From Monarcha castaneiventris obscurior (Eukaryota; Chordata; Aves; Passeriformes; Monarchidae), in assembly GCA_026261815.1 (NCBI GenBank), contig JAMPIT010000258.1, positions 17,626,501 to 17,690,500 of the forward strand: DNA of 64,000 nt. Reading direction: 5' to 3'. Positions 52,975 to 64,000 of this stretch are shown here, one piece after another; positions within the stretch are counted from its first letter, which is position 1; each line of letters begins with the position of its first letter. The notes beneath the pieces were generated by a model. It searched no databases. It saw nothing but the letters and a program-made list of their open reading frames with translations, and was not told where the DNA came from. The translations under genes and the position numbers were made by a program.

Positions 52975-54859
52975 GTGCAGTCCAAAGGATTGGCTTATGA
53001 TGGCAGCACCCTAAGGTTTTCAGTGATGAAGTGCCATTGCCCTGGAAAACTGTATCCGGCATGGTAAAGCCACTGCTTTCCGCGGAGGGTGCTTGTGGTC
53101 AGGACAGGCCTGGTGTTACTTCAGTGTCTCCATTTGCCAGTACTGACCTAGAGGAGAGAGCAAAGGTTTGCTTGTTCCAGGAGCAGGCCCGTGCTGAGAG
53201 CAGTGTTCTCCCTGGCTTTCTCCTGCAGTTTGTGTTGGTGCAGCTGCTGGCTGAAGGGCCACCAGATGGGCAGGATTTTCCCCTGGCTGCCCCCAGAACT
53301 GAGGAAGTGGCTCTGGCATCTGGGGCTGGAAGAAACAGGAAAGCAGTGTCTTTTCTGTCCAGGCAAAGGGGGCTGTTTGCTGCACTGGTTGTTCCTGGCC
53401 ACGATGTGACAGGCACAAGGGGTTAGGGGGGTATCAGAGCTGGTTTTAGGCTGCATGAGAATTGGTACTGACAGTGCCTGTGGGGATACCTGACTGTCAC
53501 CCCACATACATTATATGCCACATTATCCCATCAACTGTCCAACTTACATGGGTGGTTTTGTATATATGGGCATTTCTAACCTGACAAAGGGAGTATCATG
53601 CTGTCATGAGGATGGGAAGACCTTAATTCCAGAGCTTTGTGCTACAAACCACCATCCTTTTGTCTTTTTACCATGAAATGTCTTTCCATTTGTAAGCAGT
53701 AATAAAATAACTGAATGGTGAAAGTCAACTACACAGCAAAACTACAGACAGTATGGGATGTCGACTGTCAATCTGTCACTTATATAAATGGAACAATAAT
53801 TGTTGTTCCTTTTCAGAAATGTAGTTTATGCAGTCTGTATAAAGGCAAATTATTTAGTGCAGTGCAAGGAAAATTCTTTTTGCCTATCTGAAACCAATTT
53901 AATATTAACTGATGAAACCATTAGAAGATACTGAACCCAATATGAATCCCTTTGGTGGAATACACGATGTGGAGGAGTGGCTTATCTCACAAAAAGCCTG
54001 CCTCCATTTTGGAGGTAATGGGTTTTTTATTTTTTTGCTTTCTTAATAATAGAGGAAGAGAGAGGAATAGATCTGCTAGAATACTCTCCTTATCATCTTT
54101 GCAGCCTATGGTCTCATGGAGAGGAATAGCTGAGAGTTGAAAGGGGAAAAATCCTGACTATTGTGCTTTCCCTGAGATAAGGAATATTTTAGAATCCCTT
54201 GTCTCATGCATGAAGCCTGGTAAAAGGGTTCCATATTAACATATGGAAGAGTTTTTGGGGAAAAACAGATCTTAGCCTCAGGAGTCTGCTTTTGACTCTT
54301 GGTTTGTCTGAGTGTTTTATATGTCTTTGAAAATGAATGTTAAAAGGGGGACCATGAGCCACACAAGCTGAGATTGCTGCATTGACCTCAAAAGGTGAAA
54401 GCACAATTGAAAAGGTCTGTTTTAAATGTTTAAGGAATTAATAATTGCTGAAAAGTGCAGATGCTAGAAGAACAAGCATCTTATATGCCATGTTACAGAC
54501 AGATCTGGCACTCATGGGAGGCATTTGTGACAACAGTCTTCCAGTGGGTGACATTTATGTACATGATAAAGAGACAAGACCTCTTTATGTAAAATTTACA
54601 ATGAGCTTTCTAATGTCATCAGTTTTTTTAGGCTTACAAAATTGCCTCTCTTATAAAATTAACTCCTCATGTTCGGCCATCAGGCTTTGGGAGTTGTGGA
54701 GAGCAGCCCCACGGGTGTGTGTGACACTGGGTGCAGTTGGGGGCTGTGGAGCTGGGGACCCACAGAGAGACAGGACAAGATGCTGCTGGCCATGGGCACG
54801 TAGCAGTCAAAATGGCTCTGGGCAAGAGCTGCTGCTGTTGGACTGAACGTGGCACAAGC

Positions 54860-55206
54860 AATGTTCATCCTGGAGGAGACTAAGGTGAGACCTCATCGCA
54901 GTCTACAGCTTCCTCACAAGGGGAGGAGGAGGGGCAGATCTCTTCTCTGTGGTGACCAGTGGTGACCAGTGACAGGATCCAAAATTGTGTCAGGGGAGAT
55001 TTAGGTTGGATATCAGGAAAAGGTTCTTCACCCAGAGGGTAGTCAGACACTGGAACAGGCTGCCTGGGAAAGTGGTCGCAGCACCAAGCCTGACTTAGTT
55101 CAAGAAGAGTTTGGACAATGCTCTCAGGATGGTGCTGTGCAGGGACAGGAGTTGGACTTGATCCTTGTGGATCCTTTCCAACTCAGGATATTCTATGATT
55201 CTATGA
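54860..55206 (+). mobile_element. CR1-type LINE 3' fragment with octamer tail
   Basis: Clear CR1 3' region: 'ctggaggagactaaggtgag', 'ggttggatatcaggaaaagg', 'cactggaacaggctgcctggg', 'gttggacttgatccttgtgg', 'cctttccaactcaggatattctatgattctatga' as separate hallmark blocks. The ATTCTATG octamer at the 3' end is the diagnostic CR1 terminus. A 14-base duplication (GGTGACCAGTGGTGACCAGT) sits inside it. Confidence 0.95.
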
Positions 55207-58200
55207 AAGTGCATCATTACCCTTGTTTTTTTCTGAAACTGAGAGTTGGGAAGAAGCTATTTTTATCACTTTTTAGTGACAAGGGGCCAGCAAAGAATTA
55301 CAAAATAGAGAGGCAATAGAATCAAAATACTAAACAAGGGAGAAGGAAAAAAACAGTGGACTAGAAACTGATGCTAAAACCAGTGTGAGGGAAGGGAGCA
55401 GAGCGTGCCAGACAGAGCAGTGTGTTAGAGCAGAAAGTGTGAGTGGAGACCACAGGCTGAAGCAAGGCTTCTCTGTCTCCCTGAAGCCTCCTCTGAGCAG
55501 TGTCACTCATGTCACTTGGTCTCCCAGCCTCTGAAAACTCCAAGTGTAGCCACTGACTGCTTGGATCCCTTGTTGGAGCAGGTGGCTTCTACGTGATGGA
55601 GATCAAGAGAAAACAGTGAGTACTGACTTTAATTAAACTGGGAATTGCCTCTTGTGGTGAGAACCCTGGTGAGAGGTTTGTGGCATTGTTCACCCAGAAT
55701 GCTTTCACGTTTTCAATGTAGGAATTAATAATCACTTTCAGTAGAAAGCCATAAGCATTGTGTCTCTTGAAAGCAGCAAGATTCTTTCATCTCCCAAAAC
55801 CTTTCAACAAATGAAACCCAGTAATAGTTAGAGCTGTCCAATCTGAATTAATTTTCTCAAGCGGAACTCTATGCTAAATTTTTTTGTTGGGTGATAAATG
55901 GACGAGGCTTTGGATTCAGCCATCACTTGACATTCTTACCTTCAAAAATAAGTATTTTCTTTTAGGATATTGTAAGTGACACCTTTGTGGGGGTTTGAAA
56001 GACATGCTGTCTCCATAGGATGCATGCTTTTGTCCAACCTTTCTGTATGGAGAAGATGATATGTGTGGGGAGGTTACATTTTGCTGAGCAACACTGTGAA
56101 AGGACAATTTCGGCTTGAGAAATCCATGGAGGCGAGTGGGTGGCTCTGGAGAAGTGGTGGCCCCATGGGTGTTCTGACCACATGCTTTGGCTGGCTGTGA
56201 TCTCTCTTTACTCCTTTTATCCTGTTTAATATGGCAGTAATATGTACAAGAGAAGGTTGATGGTGTGGGTGTGTCCTCCCCCTGCTCTCACAAAACTTTG
56301 CCTTCTCGCTGAGCCTGCTGCATCCCTGGTTTAAAGCAGAATAAGCTGCATTTTGTTAAGAAGTTCACTAAACCATTCAGATGCTGTCTTAGATCTGGCA
56401 GCCTCCAGTGCATCAGAGTATTTTGATAAGCATCATGTCTCCTTGGAAACTACTACTTAGCAGTAACTTGACGCTACATTTGGAGTGCTATGATTAATTT
56501 AAGCCTTGCTTCTGCAAAGACACATGGTATGGGCCTCCTCCCACAGAAGTGCAGAGTCTTGTTGAGCTTATCAGAACAGCTCGTGTGTTCCAAAGTGTCC
56601 CTGTGGGGTTTAGGAGTTCTTCTCTGAATCTCTTCAGGCTCTGCTTTAAGCTCGTTGGTTATAAATCTCACTTGTTATTCTTAGGTATATTTTTAGGAGT
56701 CTGTTGTCTAATTTGATATTTTAAAAACATTTCTAAAAAGTCTACATCCACAGTTATGAATAAATATAAAGCTCCTTCTGAGGCCATTAAATAGTATTTT
56801 AATTAGGCTGGCAAAATTGCTTTTGGCTTGTCTTTAAAGTCTTTAGTATCTTATTTCTATTAACAAAATGATAATCAAGATTAAATTCTAAAATGTAACC
56901 AAAGTAGGTCATATTTTTATTAACTGGAGATAGATAATGAATGTGCCCTATATAAAGATTTGGATTAAATCTTCTGAGATGCTGAGGAGAGTGTTTTAAT
57001 TAAGGTAATCCTTATTGCATCTAGCCAACACTATTGCTGCTTAGGAATTTAAGATCTCAGTCATGCATGTTAGTGCATTACCTCAATGAATCTAATAGAG
57101 ATTTAATACTTGTATTTGAAGTAGCAATCTGTTATAAATTAAAAGCATTTGAATAATAAATTTAAATCACGTTATTCTTTGCAGAGATTTGTATAATTAA
57201 GGAACACATTCAACATTAATGTTTCCTAATTTCTATAGTGCTAAGAAGGTGTGCTTTGTTGTTGCTCTTAAACCAGTAGTTGTTTTCACCCGCATGTAGT
57301 ATAGAGAAGTCCAGCTATTGCAGCAGTGTTATATATGTGTGCTAAGTGTCTCCCTCATCCCCCAGGGATTTGGGACAATTGGCATAAAGGATGGGACTAT
57401 GTTGTACCATCCTGCTGAATGCTAGACTGGGGTTTGCAAAATAATGCTTTAAAATAAAATAATAATAATAATAGTACATTAATATAGAATAAAAAGAAAA
57501 CAATGCTTTAAAATTTGACAGAAGGGTTACTGATTTGCATTGTAAGATGTTATGAGTGCAATGTTTGAAGATTTGGCCTGTGGTACTGGCAAAAGGACTG
57601 TGCTTGATGCAGTACATTGTAGTCTCCCAGTATATTATAGATGTGTATGCAAAGGCAATACTCTGATTTCAGTGAGAATTAGCTTAGAAGTCTAGGCAAT
57701 TTTTATGTATTAAATAACATAACTGGTAACTTTTACACTGAATACATTCTGAGCATCTTTTTTCCTTGAAGACATTACTGTTCCTGTGATTTCTAGGTTG
57801 CATTTCTGAACTCTGCTGCCATTTCCATCCGCAGGAGTAACAGCTCAAAGCGAAGCGGGCAGACACTTTCTCACACAGCGCTTTGCTCTCGGTGTGCACT
57901 GTGATGCCAGGGTTAGCTGGAGTTTGAGTAAGAGCTCTTATAATACCCTGCTCTGAGTTATGAGAAATGCTAATTTTTAAACTCAGCTTAGCCTGAGAAA
58001 TACCAGTTGGAGTGTACTGAGGTCCTGTCTGTCTCAGCACTTGTTCCCTGTGAGCAGTTGTAGAACAACAGTAAGGAATGAGCAACATCTGCAGAAAGGC
58101 TCTTCCCTGGTCCATGTTGTTTTGCTTTTTACTTGCACTGGCTTCTCCCGAGGAGGCCATCTATCACTTAAAACAGATGATGTACAGGGACTTTCTGGCC

Positions 58201-58272
58201 ATGTTACCCACAGAGCCCCATTCCCCACAGTGGGGGAAGAATGTGACAGCAAATCTGCCATCCTCTTCCATT

Positions 58273-58328
58273 AAAAACTCTTCCTATGCTGTTACTACCT
58301 AAAAACTCTCCCTATGATGTTACTACCA
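58273..58328. repeat. 28-bp imperfect tandem duplication
   Basis: AAAAACTCTTCCTATGCTGTTACTACCT is followed at once by a second copy with two substitutions (CTCCC and GATG), read directly. Confidence 0.8.
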
Positions 58329-61140
58329 TCGTGCTAGATTTTCCCATTTCAAATGGTGGGATGCACAGAAGAGTCAAAGCAGTTTTGGATGTGCTTTGTT
58401 GAGTTCCTATATGGGTAGGGATTTCCTTACTGCTTTTAATTCTGCTCTTCCTCATGGGGGATAACCATACTGATATTCAAACTTAAATTTTTCTTTGCAT
58501 AAATGTAACCCTGCTGCTCCTTTGGGAAGCTTGCGGCACAATTCTCATCTCCTGGGCATTTATGGCCATCAGAAACAGTATCTTTCTTGCTCACAAATGA
58601 AAAGCAAATCAATAGGAAGATCATACAGATTATCTTTATTAGCTTCCTCCCTGCATAACTCCACAACAACATAAAATGATGTCCTATAAACTAACATTGT
58701 TCTATAAATTAACATAAAAGAATGTTCCTGTTAGGATTTTCCTGTTATATGCAGTCAAGTAATATTAAATACTTTATTTATGTCAAAGCCACTGAATATA
58801 ACATATTCTTGCTCTCTGTATATGAAAACTACTAGAGTAGTCACAGATGATTCTGTCTTTTGGGATGGAAACTTTTGCTGTCGTTGGTCTGATGCTCTGT
58901 TTTGTGGTTTAGTGAAGAATATAAAGAGAAACCAGGACTATGTAGCACAACAGGACAATCTTGTTTAGGCTCTTCACTCACTGTTAATGTTCACTATTTG
59001 TTACAGATATTGTCCTTTAAATTGGTAATTGATATATAAACTTTACACTAATTTACACTGTTTGTTTTTGGCATCATTAGTTGAAAAATTACAACCTTTC
59101 CTGTTTGTTGTACTTCGGATTCTGGTTGCAGTGATTCTGCCTCTCTCCTCTATTTTAGCATTCCCTAGATTGATGCTGAAAATTACATGTTATTTTTTCT
59201 TCCTTCATAAACCTGTGTCATAGAAGTAGAAAGACCTCAGCTATTGAGATCAAAGGTTGCTCAACTTTGCTGGATAGCATGGCATAAAGTTCGGCCGTGA
59301 TGAATGGTGCCAGGACTTGAAATAAGAGTAGCAAGTCTAAGAGCATGAGTCACTGTACTAGGTCTTCATGTCTGCAGAAAATTTGTGTGAACTGCTGGCT
59401 GAAAGCAGTGACAATTTTCCATTAGTAATGAATTACAGTAGTAATTTCATTAATTTCTTCACCTCAGTCAGGATATGTTAGTGTAAGTTGCTTAACCAAG
59501 CATCAGAGGAGCCATTGCCGTTAACCTTTAGTCCTTTGCTGTGTAACCAGGACCAGTTAAGAAGTAAATTAGCGTAGCAACCCTTTTAAAAAAAATTACT
59601 TTAGATAAGCAGTGGACATAATTTTTTCCTGTTTTTAATTTAATAGCAGGTTTATGGTTTTATGCAAAACCATTCACATTACAACTGACCCTCTGGGAAC
59701 TGAGTTTTTTCGTCTGTGTAATTTGGTGTCTTTAATAATCTGCTGTCTGTTAAATCCAGCACAGACTTGATTAATGAATTGTGATGAACCAATGCATTAA
59801 TTTACAGGTTTGGTCTAATACCCTAAAAGGCTACATCAGTGCTTCCAGTTATTAATGTTAATAAACTTGAGAGAAAAAGCAATGTGAGGAGGGGTAAGGG
59901 AAGGTAGCATTTGGCAAGTTTTGTCTTTATTCATGCATTTATGTCTGCAGCTACTTTTCTTACAAGAGAATTGCAAAAGCTCTTGACAACAGACAACATC
60001 AAATGGAGAACAGCTTAGTAGTGTTTAAAAAGACTGTAGAATTTCTGAAGCTGTGTTCCATAGGCAAATCTTTTTTTTTTTTCTTTGCTGAAAGTCCATA
60101 TTCAACACAGGTTTTCATGCTGTTTTTCTAAATACTGTGTTATAGTTTTGAAACCCTTTTCTGTTAAATCTACGGCTGAAACACAATCTTGAATATGAAT
60201 TTCTCTGAAAAGTCACTCCAGAACCCTGGCAGGTGATAGGTAGATGTGCATATAAGAAGGCTTATGAAGGGGAATGGTGGGTATTTGACATTGACAAAAT
60301 TGGCTATGATGAGCAACTCATTTCTAAGAGGATATTGAAGCTTTTAAGATGATCCTTTCAAAAAAATTAAATAAATCTACAAACTAAATTGCAAATTTTT
60401 ATTCTATTTCATTTTTTTAAAAAAAATCCTTCATATGTCTATTGAATGTAATGATTCCAAAGAGTAGAGTGTATTCTGTTCAGTCTCAAAAGAGCTGGTA
60501 CCTTGAGGAAAGGGAATAGTAATTGATTTATTAATTTTTTTATTGAGAAAGTAGGGTTTGGGAATGGGATAGTAATATGGTATGAAGATTTTAGGGTGGT
60601 GTAAAAAAAGTATGAATTTTGTCTTTGATGCTGAGCCTTTAGATCTTGAAAACATCTTAAAACAGCACAGAAGTTCAAAGAAGTGTGTGTCCTCTCTCCT
60701 TGGATATTAGCTCACAGTACTGGAGCTCAGGCTTCTTCAAATTACAATTCCAGCCTTGCCTTGTTCTGATAAATATAATCTAAGAATTATTATTTTAGAC
60801 ATTGATGTATCCATCTTTCTGTCTATTAAAATATAGCATGACGTTTAAAGCCCATTTTAGCAATCATGCCTCAGGCATTGTCTTTCTAGTGGGGCACAGG
60901 AATTTTCACTTGTCCTTGAGATAAATGACACTGGTATAGAATTGGCATCTCTTAAGTCTTGCTTCAGCATCCATGGCACCAAAGTATTGCTGGAAACATT
61001 GGAAAGAGACAGAGAAATAACACTGTTTAGGCTGAACAAAATAAATTCCCTCCTGTTTCTGTTGCTTCTTTCACTTCCTTACTGGTAGGGAGAGAATAAT
61101 TTCTGCTACATCTTGGCTATTTTAACAGGATTGAGAATGC

Positions 61141-61300
61141 ATGATCACATTAGATACTGTACCTGAGGCAATCTGTGTTCAGACTGGTGATAATTACATG
61201 CAAAAGTCATTCAACAATGAGGCAATTAATGCTGATGAACTTTAATAAAGTCAGCTGTCAGCAATAGATATTGCTGGCAAGTTTCCTAATCCTATATTTA
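61141..61300. promoter_or_regulatory. Candidate distal enhancer (POU/SOX/homeodomain cluster)
   Basis: Within about 70 bases lie TAATTA (61191-61196), ATGCAAA (61198-61204), AACAATG (61213-61219), CAATTAAT (61223-61230) and the E-box CAGCTG (61252-61257). Motif clustering of this kind is common in conserved developmental enhancers. Function is inferred from motifs only. Confidence 0.25.
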
Positions 61301-63639
61301 TAATACTTTGAAATTCCCTTCTGTTCTATTCTATAATGCATTTCTGTTTAATGTGTTAAAAAAAACCCACCATAAAATATTGCCAGCAACATATTTATAT
61401 ATGGCACAAATATGAACAAAGAGGTCAGAAGTCAGCCTGCTCACCAGATTTACTGCAGTGATTGGTATTTACCAAAGAAGATGATAGACAGAACAAGGCA
61501 AATCCTCTAACTCTCTCAGCAGAGGAAAGGGAAAGCATTAGATAAGGAACACAGGGCTTACATTTCCCCTCATTGTTGATTAACAAGCATTAAATTATGC
61601 TTAATGTCAGATGCAGGCAGGTCATTGTAATGTGTCAGTGTAAATTAGAAGATCAAGCCAGTTAGTGTGTAGGATTTGCACAATTCTGGAACCTTTGTCT
61701 TTTGCCACAGAGAGAGTTTTGTGAAGTTCTTAGTTATCCTAATCAGTTATATGATCAGATGAATTTTTTTCATTGGAAAATTCCATTATAAAACCATTAT
61801 TCTTTGGAACAGAGAGCAGAAAGTGACTCCCAAGCTTTTTTTCCTTTCCAGCACAGGCAACTATGAAGCTGCAAGGAGTGGCTGATGGAGGAATGAAGTG
61901 TCCTCCTCATTAAACTTTATTGAACATTACAAAGGAAATGCAGATCTGTGTGCCTTTCCCTGGGGATCAGTTGCTTTGGTGGGCTACAGTTCAGGAACCA
62001 CTGCTCTGACATGAGGAAGATGGAAAATATGGAAAAACCTGCTACAGGGTACAGATGAGACAGCTAACACAAGAGTATGGAGCCTTCTGTGAAACGATAT
62101 AAAAAGTCTAAATATGGGAATAGTTTTAAAATGGCAGAAATATAATTTGTCTCTTTCCTAATCCAGTAGAATTCATATAAATCATGTGCATTATAGACCT
62201 GTTCTGTGTTAGGTTTAGGGCATGAGCTTGCTCCGGGTGTCCTGGAAGAGCTGTTCTAACAGGAGCACTGCAGACTGTTTTTGTCAGAAGCTTTCCCCCT
62301 CTTTTTCAGGAATGCAATGGGAAAAAGCAGTGAGGTGTTCTTCCCTGTATGTTTTCTTATTAATATAAAGGCATTATCTGTAAGGCCAGAGATGGCCAGA
62401 GGGAATACCCCTGTAGGTGTATGTGTTCTCCTCCTTTTCCCTGTTGGCTGTGGTGAGGGTCCTTGCCTGGATGCACTGGTGGTCTAAGCCAATGGGACTC
62501 TTCTCACACTCTTCCTTTATCTGCCTGGAGCAAAAGCAGCATTGGCTGTCCCACAGGGCAGCGAGCAGCTGTTAAATACAGGTTCAGTAGCTGAAACTAC
62601 ATAGTATCTTCTATTTTAGCTGTTGTACTATGTTAATCAGTAAAAACCATACACAGCTGAGGGAAATCTGTTTATGGTAGCTGAAAGTGTGTTGTGGTGA
62701 GTGTTAATGTTACAGATGATGGTTCATATGTATAAGCCTTTGGTTTCAGTTAGAAAAACTCTGGGATGAGGTTAAGTTTCTAGGGTGAGGTTGGAGATGA
62801 ATCACAGCTGGATTTTGGCTTTTGGCTTTAACATCTACAATCTTTTTTCAGCAGCTGACAGAAAGATCATATTGTACTAGATAAGCTGTACAAAATTCCT
62901 GCTGTTTTAACCTGAAATCATATGATAGAAAGGTTGAGAGTTGGAAATGGAAAATGTAATTGAAAATGTTTGCCATGAAATGTTGGAGGCAACCTGCAGC
63001 AAAGCCGCAGCAGGAGACAGGTGAGAGTCAGGAGAGGCTCACCTCGGTCTCTCTTACCATGGAAAATGTCTGTTTTGGCCTGACTAGCTTTGGCTGCCTG
63101 TGTCCTTCAGGACTGAAAGTAGAAGGGAGAGAGGAAACTGAGATAGGGACTCTAGGGACGGTGGGGAGATGGGGGCCTTGGCACAGGGAGACAGAAAGGC
63201 ACAGGCAGTGGGGACTCAGAGGAGAGGCAGTAGTGAAGAAAGAAGTTAATTATGTGAAAAAAAATGGGCTTGGGGTTCACATCTTTCCCTGCTTGCACTG
63301 AAGCAGGTGACAGCGGCATGGAGTGGCTTTTACTTGCTAGTTAGATCTGTAAAGTATTGAAACATCTGTTACGCTCTGTAATGACTCCTTGAATTGCTCA
63401 GGCACTTATGGCATAAGGCAGTGCTGCATAAACAAGCTTGTCTCTAAAGTCAAGTGTAGGACATTCCAGTGGTTTTCTTACTTCTCCAGACTTTGTTGGG
63501 AGTAATGGTCTATTCCAGTGATTGGGTTGTTTACTGCCTATGGAGGAGGTTTGTGCAGCAACATTTCTTTTTGTGTTACATCAGTACAAGAGAAAACACT
63601 TGTAAACAGGAGGAGGCTGGCAAGCATCCAGATTAGGAT

Positions 63640-64000
63640 GCTAAGACCTGGATGGGTGGACAGCTATGAGGATATAAACCCAGGGTGGGTCTCAGAGGGT
63701 TGTGGGTCATTGGCCTTGCTCTGCATGTCACCAGTGTGGTACCAGGGGTCTATTCTGGGACCTGTCCTGTTTGACATCCCTGTCAGTGGAGGTGATGGAA
63801 GGCACTCTCACCAAGTGTGCAGATGTGAGGGATACTGCTAAACATACTCAAGGGCTGGGCTGCTCTTCAGTGAGAATTAGCCAGGCTGGAGAAGGGAGCT
63901 GCCAGGGACCTCATGAAATTCAATAGCAACAAATGCAAAGTTGTGCCCTGGGGAAGGAGAAACCCCCAGGGTTCCCCTGGGATGGGCTGTCTGAGGACAA
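63640..64000 (+). mobile_element. CR1-type LINE reverse-transcriptase remnant, runs off window
   Basis: Broken frames carry the CR1 reverse transcriptase signature: a GSILGPVLFDI-like block near 63.74 kb, then stretches resembling LSKFADDTK and the region before the 'MKFNKGKC' segment. Frameshifts between these blocks show it is dead. It is in + orientation; the left edge is uncertain and it continues past the right end. Confidence 0.85.

Larger units (their letters stand above)
43975..64000. other. RWDD3 3' UTR and gene-poor intergenic region
   Basis: The proximal part should include RWDD3 3' UTR. Beyond that I find no identifiable gene. The region holds CR1 fragments at about 54.86-55.21 and 63.64-64.00 kb, small AT-rich tandem repeats, and one possible orphan exon at 52.1 kb. 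It also has AT-rich blocks at 56.7-57.25 and 61.1-61.3 kb that resemble distal enhancers. In human the segment after RWDD3 is also gene-poor until PTBP2. Confidence 0.6.

Noticed and set aside
53031..53507. Overlapping 100-131 codon frames on both strands
   Set aside because: Frames open in several phases at once in a moderately GC-rich stretch, with no family signal.
57684..58160. 158-codon minus-strand open frame, the longest outside GC-rich or repeat DNA
   Set aside because: No recognisable domain, ordinary intergenic composition and no supporting splice or promoter signals. It overlaps other chance frames on both strands.

Overview
The window is vertebrate genomic DNA, most likely from a bird. 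Coding sequence is split into short exons with GT-AG introns. Two GC-rich promoter islands stand out from an AT-rich background. The only interspersed repeats I can name are CR1-type LINE 3' fragments, one of which ends in the ATTCTATG octamer typical of bird and reptile CR1. Repeat density is low and introns are short, which favours a bird over a non-avian reptile. I cannot name the species.

Three protein-coding genes lie head-to-tail on the + strand. (1) TLCD4 (formerly TMEM56), a multi-pass TLC-domain membrane protein, occupies about 4.1-14.6 kb. The last five coding exons are present; the exon with the start codon and about the first 50 residues must lie upstream of position 1. (2) HCCS, mitochondrial holocytochrome c-type synthase, is complete with six coding exons (24927-28944, 272 residues) behind a non-coding first exon in a CpG island at about 24.2-24.7 kb. 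(3) RWDD3 (RSUME), an RWD-domain enhancer of sumoylation, is complete with four coding exons (36996-43973, 264 residues). Its CpG-island promoter also carries a 39-bp minisatellite and two CTCF-like motifs. Every exon junction was checked for phase and all three reading frames are intact.

TLCD4 and RWDD3 are neighbours in human (1p21), where a TLCD4-RWDD3 read-through is annotated. Human HCCS is on Xp22. Here a complete, intron-bearing HCCS sits between the two, which is the most notable gene-order observation. I see no shared pathway: the proteins act in membranes (TLCD4), the mitochondrial intermembrane space (HCCS) and nuclear/cytosolic SUMO conjugation (RWDD3).

From about 44 to 64 kb I find no gene I can identify. 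This stretch holds two CR1 fragments, small AT-rich tandem repeats, one possible unidentified coding exon (52092-52260), and AT-rich blocks that look like distal regulatory elements. Most open frames across the window are chance frames in introns or intergenic DNA, and I left them out.
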